Shown one piece after another: positions 1-6,941 of a DNA stretch of 7,326 nucleotides (within the stretch, counting starts at the first letter, position 1; every line of letters begins with the position of its first letter). A program made the translations under genes and the position numbers. The notes beneath the pieces are model-generated. The model ran no database searches. It was not told the origin of the DNA and saw only the letters and a program-made list of their open reading frames with translations. Location of the stretch: assembly GCA_934255105.1 (NCBI GenBank), contig CAKQNH010000223.1, forward strand, positions 1 through 7,326. Direction: 5' to 3'. Source of the stretch: an uncultured Pirellulaceae bacterium. GTDB lineage: Bacteria; Planctomycetota; Planctomycetia; Pirellulales; Pirellulaceae.

Positions 1-2085
1 GTTTTAGTGCGGCGGTTGTATTTCGATCTTCTGGGTCTCCCCCCCACGCCGCAGGAATTGTCTCAGGCCTGCGCTGACCTGCAATTGGCCAGCGATTCGG
101 AAGTGGCACCTGCACCCAAAACTTCACCTCGGGATTCGCGCCCAGAAGATTCGCTGCAAACTATGGCGACTGCATCCCAGACGTCCGCCTGGGAAAGGCT
201 CGTGGAGCGCCTGCTAGATGATCCGCGATACGGAGAACATTGGGCGCGGCAGTGGTTGGATGTGGTGCGATACAGCGAATCGGATGGTTGGAATTTGGAC
301 TCCTATCGCCCTGATATCTGGCGCTATCGCGATTATGTCGTACAGGCTTTCAACCACGATAAGCCCTATCCCGATTTTGTCCGCGAACAATTGGCCGGTG
401 ATGAAATCGAAGGTGACCATCCCGAGTACCGCGTGGCTGCGGGTTATCTGAGGCTGGGCATCTACGAATACAATCAGCGCGACGCGCGGGGCCACTGGAA
501 CGACATCATGAACGAGATCACCGATGTCACCGGAGATGTTTTTCTGGGGATGAGTTTTTCATGCGCTCGCTGCCATGACCACAAGTTTGACCCAGTATTG
601 CAACGCGATTATTTTCAACTGCGAGCATTCTTTGAACCCCTAATTTGGCGCGATGACGTCGATGCCGCCACCTCCGACGAGCGCAGCCGCTATGAACAAG
701 CGTACGCGCTGTGGCAACAGGAAACCCGACAGGTGCAGGATCAGATAGACGCCATCGTCGAACCTTATTACCAACGCAAATGGACCAGCACCGTCGAAAA
801 GTTCCCACTGGACATCCAGGCCTGTTACTTCAAGCCAGCCGAGGAGCGGAACAGTTGGGAAGCTCAAATGACCTACTTGATCGGTCGACAATTTCTGGAC
901 GAAGCTGGCGGGCCGCTGAAGTCAATGACTCGCGAGGACAAAGCCCAGTTGGAACAGTTGCAAAAGGAATTGTCCGCCTGGGACAATATCAAGCCTCAGC
1001 CCTTGCCCCAGGCGATGACGGTCAGCAACCATGTGGGCGCATATTCTCCCACCACGATTCCCGCTGATCCGGAACTGCATGCCATTGCGCCAGGATTTCC
1101 CAGCGTGTTATCTGAGTTGGATCTACCCACCTTTACATCCAACACTCCCGCCCCCGCAGCCGACACCCATCCAAGGACTAGCTCTGTGGTCAGCTTGGTC
1201 AGCAGCCTTAGCGGAACGACAACAAATCAGCCACGGCGTCTGCAGTTGGCACAGTGGATCGGTGATCGCCGCAATCCCCTGACTCCGCGCGTGATCGTCA
1301 ATCGAATATGGCAACAACATTTCGGCCGTGGGCTGGTGGCAACCTCCAATGATTTTGGCCGCATGGGCTCTCTGCCGTCGCATCCGGAGATGCTCGACTG
1401 GTTGACCGACGAATTCATGGCCCAGGGTTGGAGTTTTAAGAAGCTGCACAAGCAGATATTGATGTCGTCTACTTGGCGGCAGTCGGCGCATCATCCGCAG
1501 GCCAGCCAATACGAGATGTCCGATCCTGGCGAACTGCTGCTGTGGCGTGCGCCAATCCGGCGTCTGCAGGCCGAACAACTGCGCGATGCGATGCTGGCAG
1601 CCAGCGGTGAGCTGCTCCAAGAGCTGGGTGGTCCGTCCGTAGCCGAGCCATCGCCGCGGCGCGCACTATACGTCAAGATCTTTCGCAATGACCTGGAGAA
1701 TTTCCTCAGTACCTTTGATCGTGCAGGCGGTTTAAGCAGCGTCGCCGTGCGCGACAGCACAACGACGCCCATGCAAGCGCTGCTGTTGGTCAATGGCGCG
1801 TACACATTAGAACGCGCCGAAAAGATGGCTCAACACTTGGCATCTGACTCCGCTCAGACGGCGGCTGAAATGACTCGACGTGCCTGCTTGTTGACCTGGG
1901 GCCGCCCACCGCTGGTGGACGAACTCAACGGCTGCCTGCAGTTTGTTCGCTCGGTGGAGGATGCCCCAGACGCTCAGACCGCAGTCGCCAGCGATGAGCA
2001 ATTGGCCACCGCAGTCGACCACCAACGATGGGTAGACCTGTGTCATGTGCTGCTCAATTCCAATGAATTCCTGTATATCGAGTAG
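1..2085 (+). CDS. DUF1549/DUF1553 (PSCyt2/PSD1) planctomycete protein, 5' end missing
   Basis: The frame is open from base 1. The first in-frame start-like codon is a GTG at 7, but the sequence there (RRLYFDLLGLPPTP) is the internal beginning of a DUF1549 domain, so the true start lies upstream, outside the window. Residues below count from that GTG. DUF1549 covers about 1-215, with the conserved stretches around WLDVVRYSESDGW (83-95), WRYRDYV (105-111) and EQLAGDE (127-133). A heme-c-like CxxCH motif, CARCH, lies at 186-190 and is followed by DHKFDP. Residues 225-330 are a helical, possibly coiled-coil linker. DUF1553 covers about 412-692, with NPLTPRVIVNRIWQQHFGRGLV, NDFG, STTTPMQALLLVN and the typical ending LLNSNEFLYIE. 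In this family the missing N-terminus often carries an export signal and a cytochrome-like PSCyt1 domain, so an exported protein is likely. The biochemical role is unknown. Two Pro/Ser/Thr-rich stretches (about 28-60 and 372-410) look like insertions. The usual DUF1501 partner gene is not next to it on the right. Confidence 0.93.
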   Translation, partial: VLVRRLYFDLLGLPPTPQELSQACADLQLASDSEVAPAPKTSPRDSRPEDSLQTMATASQTSAWERLVERLLDDPRYGEHWARQWLDVVRYSESDGWNLDSYRPDIWRYRDYVVQAFNHDKPYPDFVREQLAGDEIEGDHPEYRVAAGYLRLGIYEYNQRDARGHWNDIMNEITDVTGDVFLGMSFSCARCHDHKFDPVLQRDYFQLRAFFEPLIWRDDVDAATSDERSRYEQAYALWQQETRQVQDQIDAIVEPYYQRKWTSTVEKFPLDIQACYFKPAEERNSWEAQMTYLIGRQFLDEAGGPLKSMTREDKAQLEQLQKELSAWDNIKPQPLPQAMTVSNHVGAYSPTTIPADPELHAIAPGFPSVLSELDLPTFTSNTPAPAADTHPRTSSVVSLVSSLSGTTTNQPRRLQLAQWIGDRRNPLTPRVIVNRIWQQHFGRGLVATSNDFGRMGSLPSHPEMLDWLTDEFMAQGWSFKKLHKQILMSSTWRQSAHHPQASQYEMSDPGELLLWRAPIRRLQAEQLRDAMLAASGELLQELGGPSVAEPSPRRALYVKIFRNDLENFLSTFDRAGGLSSVAVRDSTTTPMQALLLVNGAYTLERAEKMAQHLASDSAQTAAEMTRRACLLTWGRPPLVDELNGCLQFVRSVEDAPDAQTAVASDEQLATAVDHQRWVDLCHVLLNSNEFLYIE

Positions 2086-3124
2086 CCTTCTGAAAACGCA
2101 ATTGCTCGACGACGTCGCCCAAGCGGCCGAGTTCTTGAGGCTTGGAAAACTGGTAGCCTTTCCCACTGAGACCGTGTTTGGCCTGGGGGCAGATGCGTCC
2201 AATCCGCACGCCATCGAGCGATTGTTCGCTGCTAAGGGACGGCCTGCTGATAATCCTCTGATCGTCCATGTGGGCGCTATTGAGGATTGGCCTCTGGCGG
2301 CGTCGGAGCTACCGGACATCGCTCGGCGAATACTCGAGCTCTTCTCGCCGGGCCCGGTGAGCGTCGTAGTCGCTAAAGCGGACGCGATCTGCGCCAGCGT
2401 AACCGCCGGATTGGACACGGTGGCCCTGAGAATCCCAGCGCCTCAAGTGACGCAGGCTCTCTTGCGCGCGGCCCAGTTGCCGATCGCCGCACCTTCTGCC
2501 AACCTTTCTGGGCGGCCCAGTGCCACTACTTGGCAGAGCGTGTTGGAGGATCTGGACGGCCGCATTGACGCTATTTTATGCACCAGCGTAGAACACGTCG
2601 GACTCGAATCGACCGTCATCGACTGCACGGGTCGGGCTCCGATCGTGTTGCGGCCTGGGAGTATTGGTCTGGCACAACTGCGAGCTCACTTTCCTAGCGC
2701 TCGGCTCTGGAATGATGACTTGTCCGGCCAGAGCCCAGGGGCCGGTGAACCAGCGGTGCAGGCTGCCGCGTGTGCGCCACTCAGTTCGCCTGGGCTGCGC
2801 CACCCGCACTACCAACCTCGGGCTCGCGTGCAGTTGCTAGAGGCGGGCCAGCGATGGCCCCCGCTAAGTGACGCGAGTAGTGCGCTTGCCGACTTGTCCT
2901 ACGCCTACGCTGGCATGGCTCCTCCACCGCGCGGCATGCGAATCAGCCGCCAGTTCAACAGCCTGGCAGAGTATGCGCACGGCTTCTACGAATTCTTGCG
3001 AGAAGCGGACCGCGCCAACATCGACGTGATCGGTCTGGAAGCCATAGCGATTGAAACGGCTAGAGAGTCTGGTATAGCTGCCGCCCTGTGCGATCGCCAG
3101 CGTAGAGCGGCCGGGCTGAATTAG
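2045..3124 (+). CDS. sua5: L-threonylcarbamoyladenylate synthase, Sua5 type (t6A tRNA modification)
   Basis: This enzyme makes threonylcarbamoyl-AMP from L-threonine, bicarbonate and ATP. TsaD and its partners then transfer the threonylcarbamoyl group to A37 of tRNAs reading ANN codons, in the cytoplasm. Counting from ATG 2045, the YrdC domain spans about 17-205. It shows KLVAFPTETVFGLGADA (35-51), the K64-G65-R66-P67 signature, a PGPVSVVV strand, TAGLDTVALRIP and the S151-A152-N153 signature. A linker SPG...HYQP (248-258) leads into a C-terminal Sua5 domain to residue 359, ending in a DRQRRAAG motif. The length suits two-domain Sua5 rather than short TsaC. The start is uncertain: ATG 2045 overlaps the upstream gene by 41 bases and ATG 2063 by 23. 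Neither has a clear Shine-Dalgarno sequence, and the YrdC fold could also begin at a downstream TTG (2102). The overlap suggests coupled translation with the upstream gene. The function call is secure; the start is not. Confidence 0.95.
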   Translation: MCCSIPMNSCISSSLLKTQLLDDVAQAAEFLRLGKLVAFPTETVFGLGADASNPHAIERLFAAKGRPADNPLIVHVGAIEDWPLAASELPDIARRILELFSPGPVSVVVAKADAICASVTAGLDTVALRIPAPQVTQALLRAAQLPIAAPSANLSGRPSATTWQSVLEDLDGRIDAILCTSVEHVGLESTVIDCTGRAPIVLRPGSIGLAQLRAHFPSARLWNDDLSGQSPGAGEPAVQAAACAPLSSPGLRHPHYQPRARVQLLEAGQRWPPLSDASSALADLSYAYAGMAPPPRGMRISRQFNSLAEYAHGFYEFLREADRANIDVIGLEAIAIETARESGIAAALCDRQRRAAGLN

Positions 3125-3147
3125 CATTGTGCGGATTGGCCGGGGAA

Positions 3148-3195
3148 ATCGGCACCAGCGACAAACGTTTGTGCTATGCCCGCTAAAGTGCCGAT
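3148..3195. repeat. Nested inverted repeat downstream of sua5
   Basis: An outer perfect 8-bp inverted repeat, ATCGGCAC at 3148-3155 and GTGCCGAT at 3188-3195, encloses a second inverted repeat at 3157-3175. The inner one is built on the 12-bp perfect palindrome ACAAACGTTTGT (3161-3172), flanked by AGC/GCT with one bulged G. It begins 24 bases after the sua5 stop, so as RNA it could form a stem-on-stem 3' end structure. No U-run follows, so it is not a classical intrinsic terminator. A protein-binding site is an alternative reading. Confidence 0.5.
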
Positions 3196-3276
3196 GAATT
3201 AGACAGCGCACAACAATACCCTTTCTGAACAGCCACCTCCAACCATTTTGAATGGCCAACGCTGACCTTTCGACTG

Positions 3277-3348
3277 TTTTCTAGCCCAGAGGGCGATACA
3301 TTTTCTAGCCCAGAGGGCGATACATTTTCTAGCCCAGAGGGCGATACA
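3277..3348. repeat. Three perfect tandem copies of a 24-bp repeat
   Basis: Units at 3277-3300, 3301-3324 and 3325-3348 are identical. Each begins TTTTCTAGCCCAGAGGGCG and ends ATACA, and contains a small dyad, GCCC-AGA-GGGC. The period of 24 keeps the reverse frame open and creates a repetitive pseudo-peptide with unit VSPSGLEN on the minus strand; I judge that to be a by-product. The block, with its fourth copy at 3395-3413, resembles dispersed intergenic repeat modules rather than coding DNA. Function is unknown. Confidence 0.9.
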
Positions 3349-3354
3349 TCCCTG

Positions 3355-3374
3355 CCGGTGGCGTCAGCCACCGG
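3355..3374. repeat. Perfect 8-bp-stem hairpin within the repeat cluster
   Basis: CCGGTGGC at 3355-3362 and GCCACCGG at 3367-3374 are exact inverted copies separated by a GTCA loop. The stem is very G+C-rich. It lies between the tandem 24-bp block and the diverged fourth copy. No T-run follows, so a classical terminator is not supported. It may be part of the same repeat module. Confidence 0.7.
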
Positions 3375-3394
3375 ATTGGCGATGGATGCAAGCC

Positions 3395-3413
3395 AGCCCA
3401 GAGGGCGACACAT
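3395..3413. repeat. Diverged fourth copy of the 24-bp repeat core
   Basis: AGCCCAGAGGGCGACACAT matches the core of the upstream tandem units with a single T-to-C change (GATACAT to GACACAT). It lacks the TTTTCT leader and stands 46 bases beyond the last tandem unit. The GCCC-AGA-GGGC dyad is intact. Confidence 0.8.
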
Positions 3414-3525
3414 AAATCATCCTAGTTTCATAAATCCTTAGAATCACTCTCCACTTCGCAGTCGGCAAGCAGCAAGTGGCACCATGTATCCCCCGCCGAG
3501 CTAGCAGTCAATCAAAAGGGTGCGC

Positions 3526-3529
3526 AGGA
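3526..3529 (+). promoter_or_regulatory. Weak Shine-Dalgarno sequence for ftsK
   Basis: AGGA lies six bases before the ATG at 3536. It is short but correctly placed and supports this ATG as the start. The upstream ATG at 3484 is in another frame. Confidence 0.5.
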
Positions 3530-3535
3530 TAGACA

Positions 3536-6500
3536 ATGAGTGACCCGCGGCGAATAGAATTTGATATCGAGGCGCTGCTGCTGACGGCGCTGTGCGTATT
3601 CCTGTGGCTAAGCCTGTTGAGCTACGACCCAGCCGATGCAGTTGCCCCCCTGCCGAGCCTGCTCAGTCACTTCATCTCCATCGATCCGCAAGTCTACCCC
3701 ACCAACGAACAGCCCACCAACTGGTGCGGTTGGTTCGGGGCCGCCTGCGCACAAATTTTGATCCAAAGCCTGGGGATCGGCTCGATTCTAATCGCCGTCG
3801 GACTATCGGTCCTGGCCGTTTGGATGTTTCGCGTACAGAGCAATTATGTGCGCGTGTCACGGCAAGCTGGGTGGGTGCTGGTGATATTGGCCGTGACTAC
3901 TTGGGTTGCACTACTCGACTGGTATACGCCGCTGGCACCCGTGGTGGGCGCCGGTGGCTATCTAGGCGCAACCACTTCGAACTGGCTCAACGCGCACTTC
4001 GCAACCGTCGGTAGTTTGATTCTAACATTCACCGTATTTGTAGCGGGCCTACTCCTGAGCACGGATTACATCGTCGTCCGAGCGATTGCCAGCATGTTGG
4101 CAGGCAGCGCATCTGTGGCAGCCACGGCGGCGGCAGCGACTAAGCACAAGATAGCTATCCCCAGTCCAACAGGCATGTTTCACCAGCGACGTCGCACCAG
4201 CGATGTAGATCAGGGTGTTTTATTGCCAGGTGAAGTGGAGGGAGCCGACGAGTCGCATCCGCCGATTCGCATTCGTGGCGTGCAGCGCGACGGTCGTGCT
4301 GCCACGGTCGAGACAGCTTTACCTGCCACTTCCCGAGGTCTGTTGGGGGCGGCGCAGGCACTAGCCGAAGGCTTATTGAGTTCCACAAAGCAACCCAATT
4401 CCGCCGTCGCTCTAGCCTCCGAAGGCGAGCCCAGCAAAGCGGCTGAACTTCCTAGTGGTCTAGCTTTTGAGGACGAAGACGATGAATTCTTGGCGGGGGA
4501 AGATTCCGCCGAGATGGAAGAGCAACTGCTGGCGGAACACCGCGAGCTAGAGCTTGAGGGAGAGGCTGTTCAAGTCCGCGCAGATGAAGCTCACACTGCC
4601 GCTGCGGCAGAGGAACCACGCGTTCGAGCACCGCAGAAAAAGAAGAAGAAAGAGGATGAAGCGAAGCGCAACCGCGAGGCCTTAGCCCATCTGGATGATA
4701 CCAAGCTGCCAGCGGGTGCCGAGGAGTACGTTCTGCCCGGGCTCGACCTGTTGTTGGAAAGCGACGACATCGATTTTGAAACGCAGACCATTGAGGTTCG
4801 TCGCAAGGCCAAAATTCTTGAGAAGACTTTTAAAGATTTCAATTTCAACGTCAAAGTAGTCGAAATTGAGACCGGTCCAGTCATTGCGCAATATGAAATC
4901 GAGCTCGAAGCTGGCCTGAGGCTCTCCAAGATAACCAGCTTGTCCGAAGACCTCGCGATCGCCCTGCGCGTCCCCAGCGTGCGCATCGTGGCCCCCATAC
5001 CCGGCAAGAATACGGTTGGTATCGAAGTCCCCAACGAGACGCGGCAGATAGTCCGGCTGCGCGAAGTTATCGAGGAGCAAGGGCCGAAAGGTAAGAAGGC
5101 CAAGATTCCTATGTTCTTGGGTAAGGACGTCTCCGGCAATGCGCTCATCGCGGATCTAGCGACTCTGCCTCACCTATTGATTGCCGGCCGCACCGGGACC
5201 GGAAAATCGGTCTGCTTGAATGCTGTGATCGCGTCTATCCTGATGACCAAACGCCCCGATGAAGTGCGGATGTTGATGATCGACCCCAAGATGGTCGAAC
5301 TCAGCGGCTACGCTCGCTTGCCCCACTTGATGCACCCGGTCGTCACCGACATGCGCAAGGCGGAGGCCATCTTGGCCTGGGCCGTGGACAAAATGGAGGA
5401 GCGGTATTCGCTGCTGGCTCGCGCTGGAGTTCGTCACTTGACCAGCTATAACGAACTCGGACGCGAAGAACTGCTCGATCGGCTCAAGCCAGAATCGACC
5501 GAGGAAGCCGACGCAATCCCCGACCACTTACCCTTCATCGTGATCATTGCCGATGAGATGGCTGACCTGATGATGACCGCAGGCAAGGAGGTCGAACAGC
5601 ACATCATTCGGCTAGCACAAAAGAGTCGCGCCGTAGGAATCCACCTGATCCTAGCCACACAGAAGCCGACCGTGGATGTGATCACCGGCCTGATCAAGAG
5701 CAACCTGCCCGCGCGGATCTCCTTTCAAGTGGCCAGTCGCACCGACAGTCGTGTCGTCCTGGATGAAATGGGCGCAGACAAATTGCTCGGCAACGGTGAC
5801 ATGCTGTTTATGGGCAATGGCACCAGCATGCTACTGCGGGGACAAGGAACTTACCTGAGCGATGAGGAAATCAATCAACTGGTCGATCACTGTAGTACGG
5901 GTGAACAGAACTTTGTACACGAGCTAGTCAATCTGAAGATCAAGGACGAGGGGGACGAGGACGACGACGACTTAGTTCCAGGGACTTTCAAGAAACGCGA
6001 CGAGCTCTACGAAGCGGCCGTGGATCTGGTCGTCCGCGAAGGTCGCGGCAGCAGCTCGCTACTGCAGCGAGCGCTGGGCATTGGCTACGGACGCGCTGCG
6101 AGGCTGATCGACTTCATGGCCGAAGATGGCATCGTCGGCCAGTACAACGGCTCTCAAGCGCGCGAGGTGACGCTTTCGATCGCGGAATGGGAGACCATGC
6201 GCGACGGTCCAGCGGAGGGGCCGGCCGCACCCGCAACCACGCCGCCACGATCCAACAAGGTCCAACCACTCGGCCTTGCAGACGAACCCAGCCCGTCGCC
6301 GTCCAATCACTCGGGCAACAAGGTAATCCCTGCGTTTAACAACAGCCCAGACGTGGCGTCGGCGAGCCTCCGGCCTGCGGTTCGTCGAGTAGTCAAGATG
6401 GAACCAGAGGAGGAATACGAAGACGATATAGAGGAGGAATACGAAGACGAGAGCGAAGACGAATCAGAACTGAATTACGGCGACGCTTCGGACGAGCAAG

Positions 6501-6565
6501 ACGAGGAGAGTGGAGCGGTCGAGGAGGAGTACGAGGATTACGACGATAGCGAGGAACCATCGTAG
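3536..6565 (+). CDS. ftsK: FtsK/SpoIIIE-family DNA translocase with acidic C-terminal tail
   Basis: FtsK is a membrane-anchored hexameric ATPase that pumps chromosomal DNA through the closing septum and helps resolve chromosome dimers. Four hydrophobic segments lie at about 12-29, 72-98, 112-128 and 156-175. A long linker (185-400) is acidic (311-343) and then carries a run of six lysines (368-373). The alpha/beta motor spans about 400-800. It has a Walker A motif, GRTGTGKS, at 551-558, a Walker B strand ending D673-E674, and the conserved DVITGLIKSNLPARISF and LLGNGDMLF stretches. The gamma winged helix lies at about 823-885 (SLLQRALGIGYGRAARLID). FtsK proteins usually end near here, but this one continues about 124 residues: first Pro/Ser-rich, then strongly acidic (32 of the last 54 residues are Asp or Glu), with EEEYED three times. 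The ATG has an AGGA six bases upstream, and the length is within the FtsK range. Gaps on both sides suggest a single-gene unit. Confidence 0.97.
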   Translation: MSDPRRIEFDIEALLLTALCVFLWLSLLSYDPADAVAPLPSLLSHFISIDPQVYPTNEQPTNWCGWFGAACAQILIQSLGIGSILIAVGLSVLAVWMFRVQSNYVRVSRQAGWVLVILAVTTWVALLDWYTPLAPVVGAGGYLGATTSNWLNAHFATVGSLILTFTVFVAGLLLSTDYIVVRAIASMLAGSASVAATAAAATKHKIAIPSPTGMFHQRRRTSDVDQGVLLPGEVEGADESHPPIRIRGVQRDGRAATVETALPATSRGLLGAAQALAEGLLSSTKQPNSAVALASEGEPSKAAELPSGLAFEDEDDEFLAGEDSAEMEEQLLAEHRELELEGEAVQVRADEAHTAAAAEEPRVRAPQKKKKKEDEAKRNREALAHLDDTKLPAGAEEYVLPGLDLLLESDDIDFETQTIEVRRKAKILEKTFKDFNFNVKVVEIETGPVIAQYEIELEAGLRLSKITSLSEDLAIALRVPSVRIVAPIPGKNTVGIEVPNETRQIVRLREVIEEQGPKGKKAKIPMFLGKDVSGNALIADLATLPHLLIAGRTGTGKSVCLNAVIASILMTKRPDEVRMLMIDPKMVELSGYARLPHLMHPVVTDMRKAEAILAWAVDKMEERYSLLARAGVRHLTSYNELGREELLDRLKPESTEEADAIPDHLPFIVIIADEMADLMMTAGKEVEQHIIRLAQKSRAVGIHLILATQKPTVDVITGLIKSNLPARISFQVASRTDSRVVLDEMGADKLLGNGDMLFMGNGTSMLLRGQGTYLSDEEINQLVDHCSTGEQNFVHELVNLKIKDEGDEDDDDLVPGTFKKRDELYEAAVDLVVREGRGSSSLLQRALGIGYGRAARLIDFMAEDGIVGQYNGSQAREVTLSIAEWETMRDGPAEGPAAPATTPPRSNKVQPLGLADEPSPSPSNHSGNKVIPAFNNSPDVASASLRPAVRRVVKMEPEEEYEDDIEEEYEDESEDESELNYGDASDEQDEESGAVEEEYEDYDDSEEPS
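6406..6450 (+). repeat. Short tandem duplication inside the ftsK tail
   Basis: A 21-bp sequence (6406-6426) recurs exactly at 6430-6450, a period of 24 bases. It encodes successive EEEYED blocks of the acidic tail (residues 958-963 and 966-971). A third EEEYED at 996-1001 uses different codons (GAG GAG GAG TAC GAG GAT). The tail therefore seems to have grown by in-frame repeat duplication. Confidence 0.85.
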
Positions 6566-6606
6566 ACAGCGGCCAACTCCATTACCAAACCGAGCTTGCC
6601 GCCATA

Positions 6607-6700
6607 GTCGTTGATCGCTCCGCCGATCATTGCCCCTATGTCGTTGATCGCTCCGCCGATCATTGCTCCTATGTCGTTGATCGCTCCGCCGATCATTGCT
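6607..6700. repeat. Three tandem copies of a 33-bp repeat after ftsK
   Basis: Units begin at 6607, 6640 and 6673. The first two differ at one base (6634 C, 6667 T). The third matches over its first 28 bases and then diverges. Each carries an internal dyad, TGATCG-CTCCGC-CGATCA, so each could form a small hairpin. The array begins 42 bases after the ftsK stop. The period is a multiple of three and keeps frames open on both strands, but no start, Shine-Dalgarno sequence or recognisable protein supports coding. Confidence 0.9.
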
Positions 6701-6709
6701 CTGCGAGTA

Positions 6710-6727
6710 TGACGCTTGCAAGCGTCA
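6710..6727. repeat. Perfect 18-bp palindrome
   Basis: TGACGCTTGCAAGCGTCA equals its own reverse complement. It sits between the forward 33-bp repeats and their inverted copies, near the centre of symmetry of the whole structure. Flanking CGAG/CTCG sequences extend the symmetry imperfectly. It could be the apex of a large hairpin or cruciform, or a binding site for a dimeric protein. Confidence 0.8.
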
Positions 6728-6743
6728 ACGTATTCTCGAGGTT

Positions 6744-6811
6744 CCCAAGCATCTGATCGACGGAGCGATCAGCGACTATGACGCCCAAGCATCTGACCGA
6801 TCAGCGACTAT
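6744..6811. repeat. Two inverted, mutually related copies of the 33-bp repeat
   Basis: Bases 6755-6780 are the reverse complement of 6603-6628 at 24 of 26 positions. As RNA, one mismatch becomes a G-U pair, leaving one C-A mismatch. A second, shorter copy follows: CCCAAGCATCTGA recurs at 6784, and CGATCAGCGACTAT recurs at 6798-6811, with an internal 8-base deletion relative to the first copy. The transcript could therefore fold into a long stem downstream of ftsK. Confidence 0.85.
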
Positions 6812-6941
6812 CTTGCATTTCTCCGAACATTCTTTTTGCCCCGCGCCCAAATTTTTTTCCACTCGGCGAGCGGACATTCGCCGTAGATGAAGACGATGCA
6901 CATATTTGCGATGGCTAGATCATCGCCTTAAATCGGGAGTG

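Larger units (their letters stand above)
3125..3535. other. 411-base intergenic region between sua5 and ftsK
   Basis: No convincing gene is present. From left to right it holds a nested inverted repeat (3148-3195), a plain stretch, a tandem repeat block (3277-3348), a hairpin (3355-3374), a lone diverged repeat copy (3395-3413) and about 120 bases leading to ftsK. A TAGAAT hexamer at 3439-3444 could serve as a -10 box, but I see no matching -35 box, so I do not call a promoter. The ftsK promoter is nevertheless expected in this gap. Confidence 0.7.

Noticed and set aside
3183..3413. 76-codon minus-strand reading frame with three VSPSGLEN repeats
   Set aside because: It is made largely from the 24-bp intergenic repeats, whose period of a multiple of three keeps the frame open. 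Its start lies in the diverged repeat copy, and it resembles no protein family I know.
4591..5148. 185-codon minus-strand reading frame
   Set aside because: It is entirely antisense to the ftsK linker and motor, and its Ser/Phe-rich composition is what the opposite strand of this coding sequence would give.
6464..6721. 85-codon minus-strand reading frame rich in DRRSDQR repeats with a hydrophobic end
   Set aside because: The repeats come from the 33-bp array, and the hydrophobic part is the antisense of the acidic ftsK tail.
6607..6811. CRISPR array
   Set aside because: The repeats are directly abutting with no unique spacers, and the later copies are inverted; no cas gene is present.
6852..6883. 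T7 run and nearby 6-bp hairpin as an intrinsic terminator
   Set aside because: On the + strand the T-run comes before the hairpin, and on the - strand the hairpin is followed by A bases, so neither strand has the hairpin-then-U order.
6696..6890. 64-codon plus-strand reading frame after ftsK
   Set aside because: It runs through the central palindrome and the inverted repeat copies, has no ribosome-binding site, and shows no domain. The low-complexity sequence is explained by the repeats.
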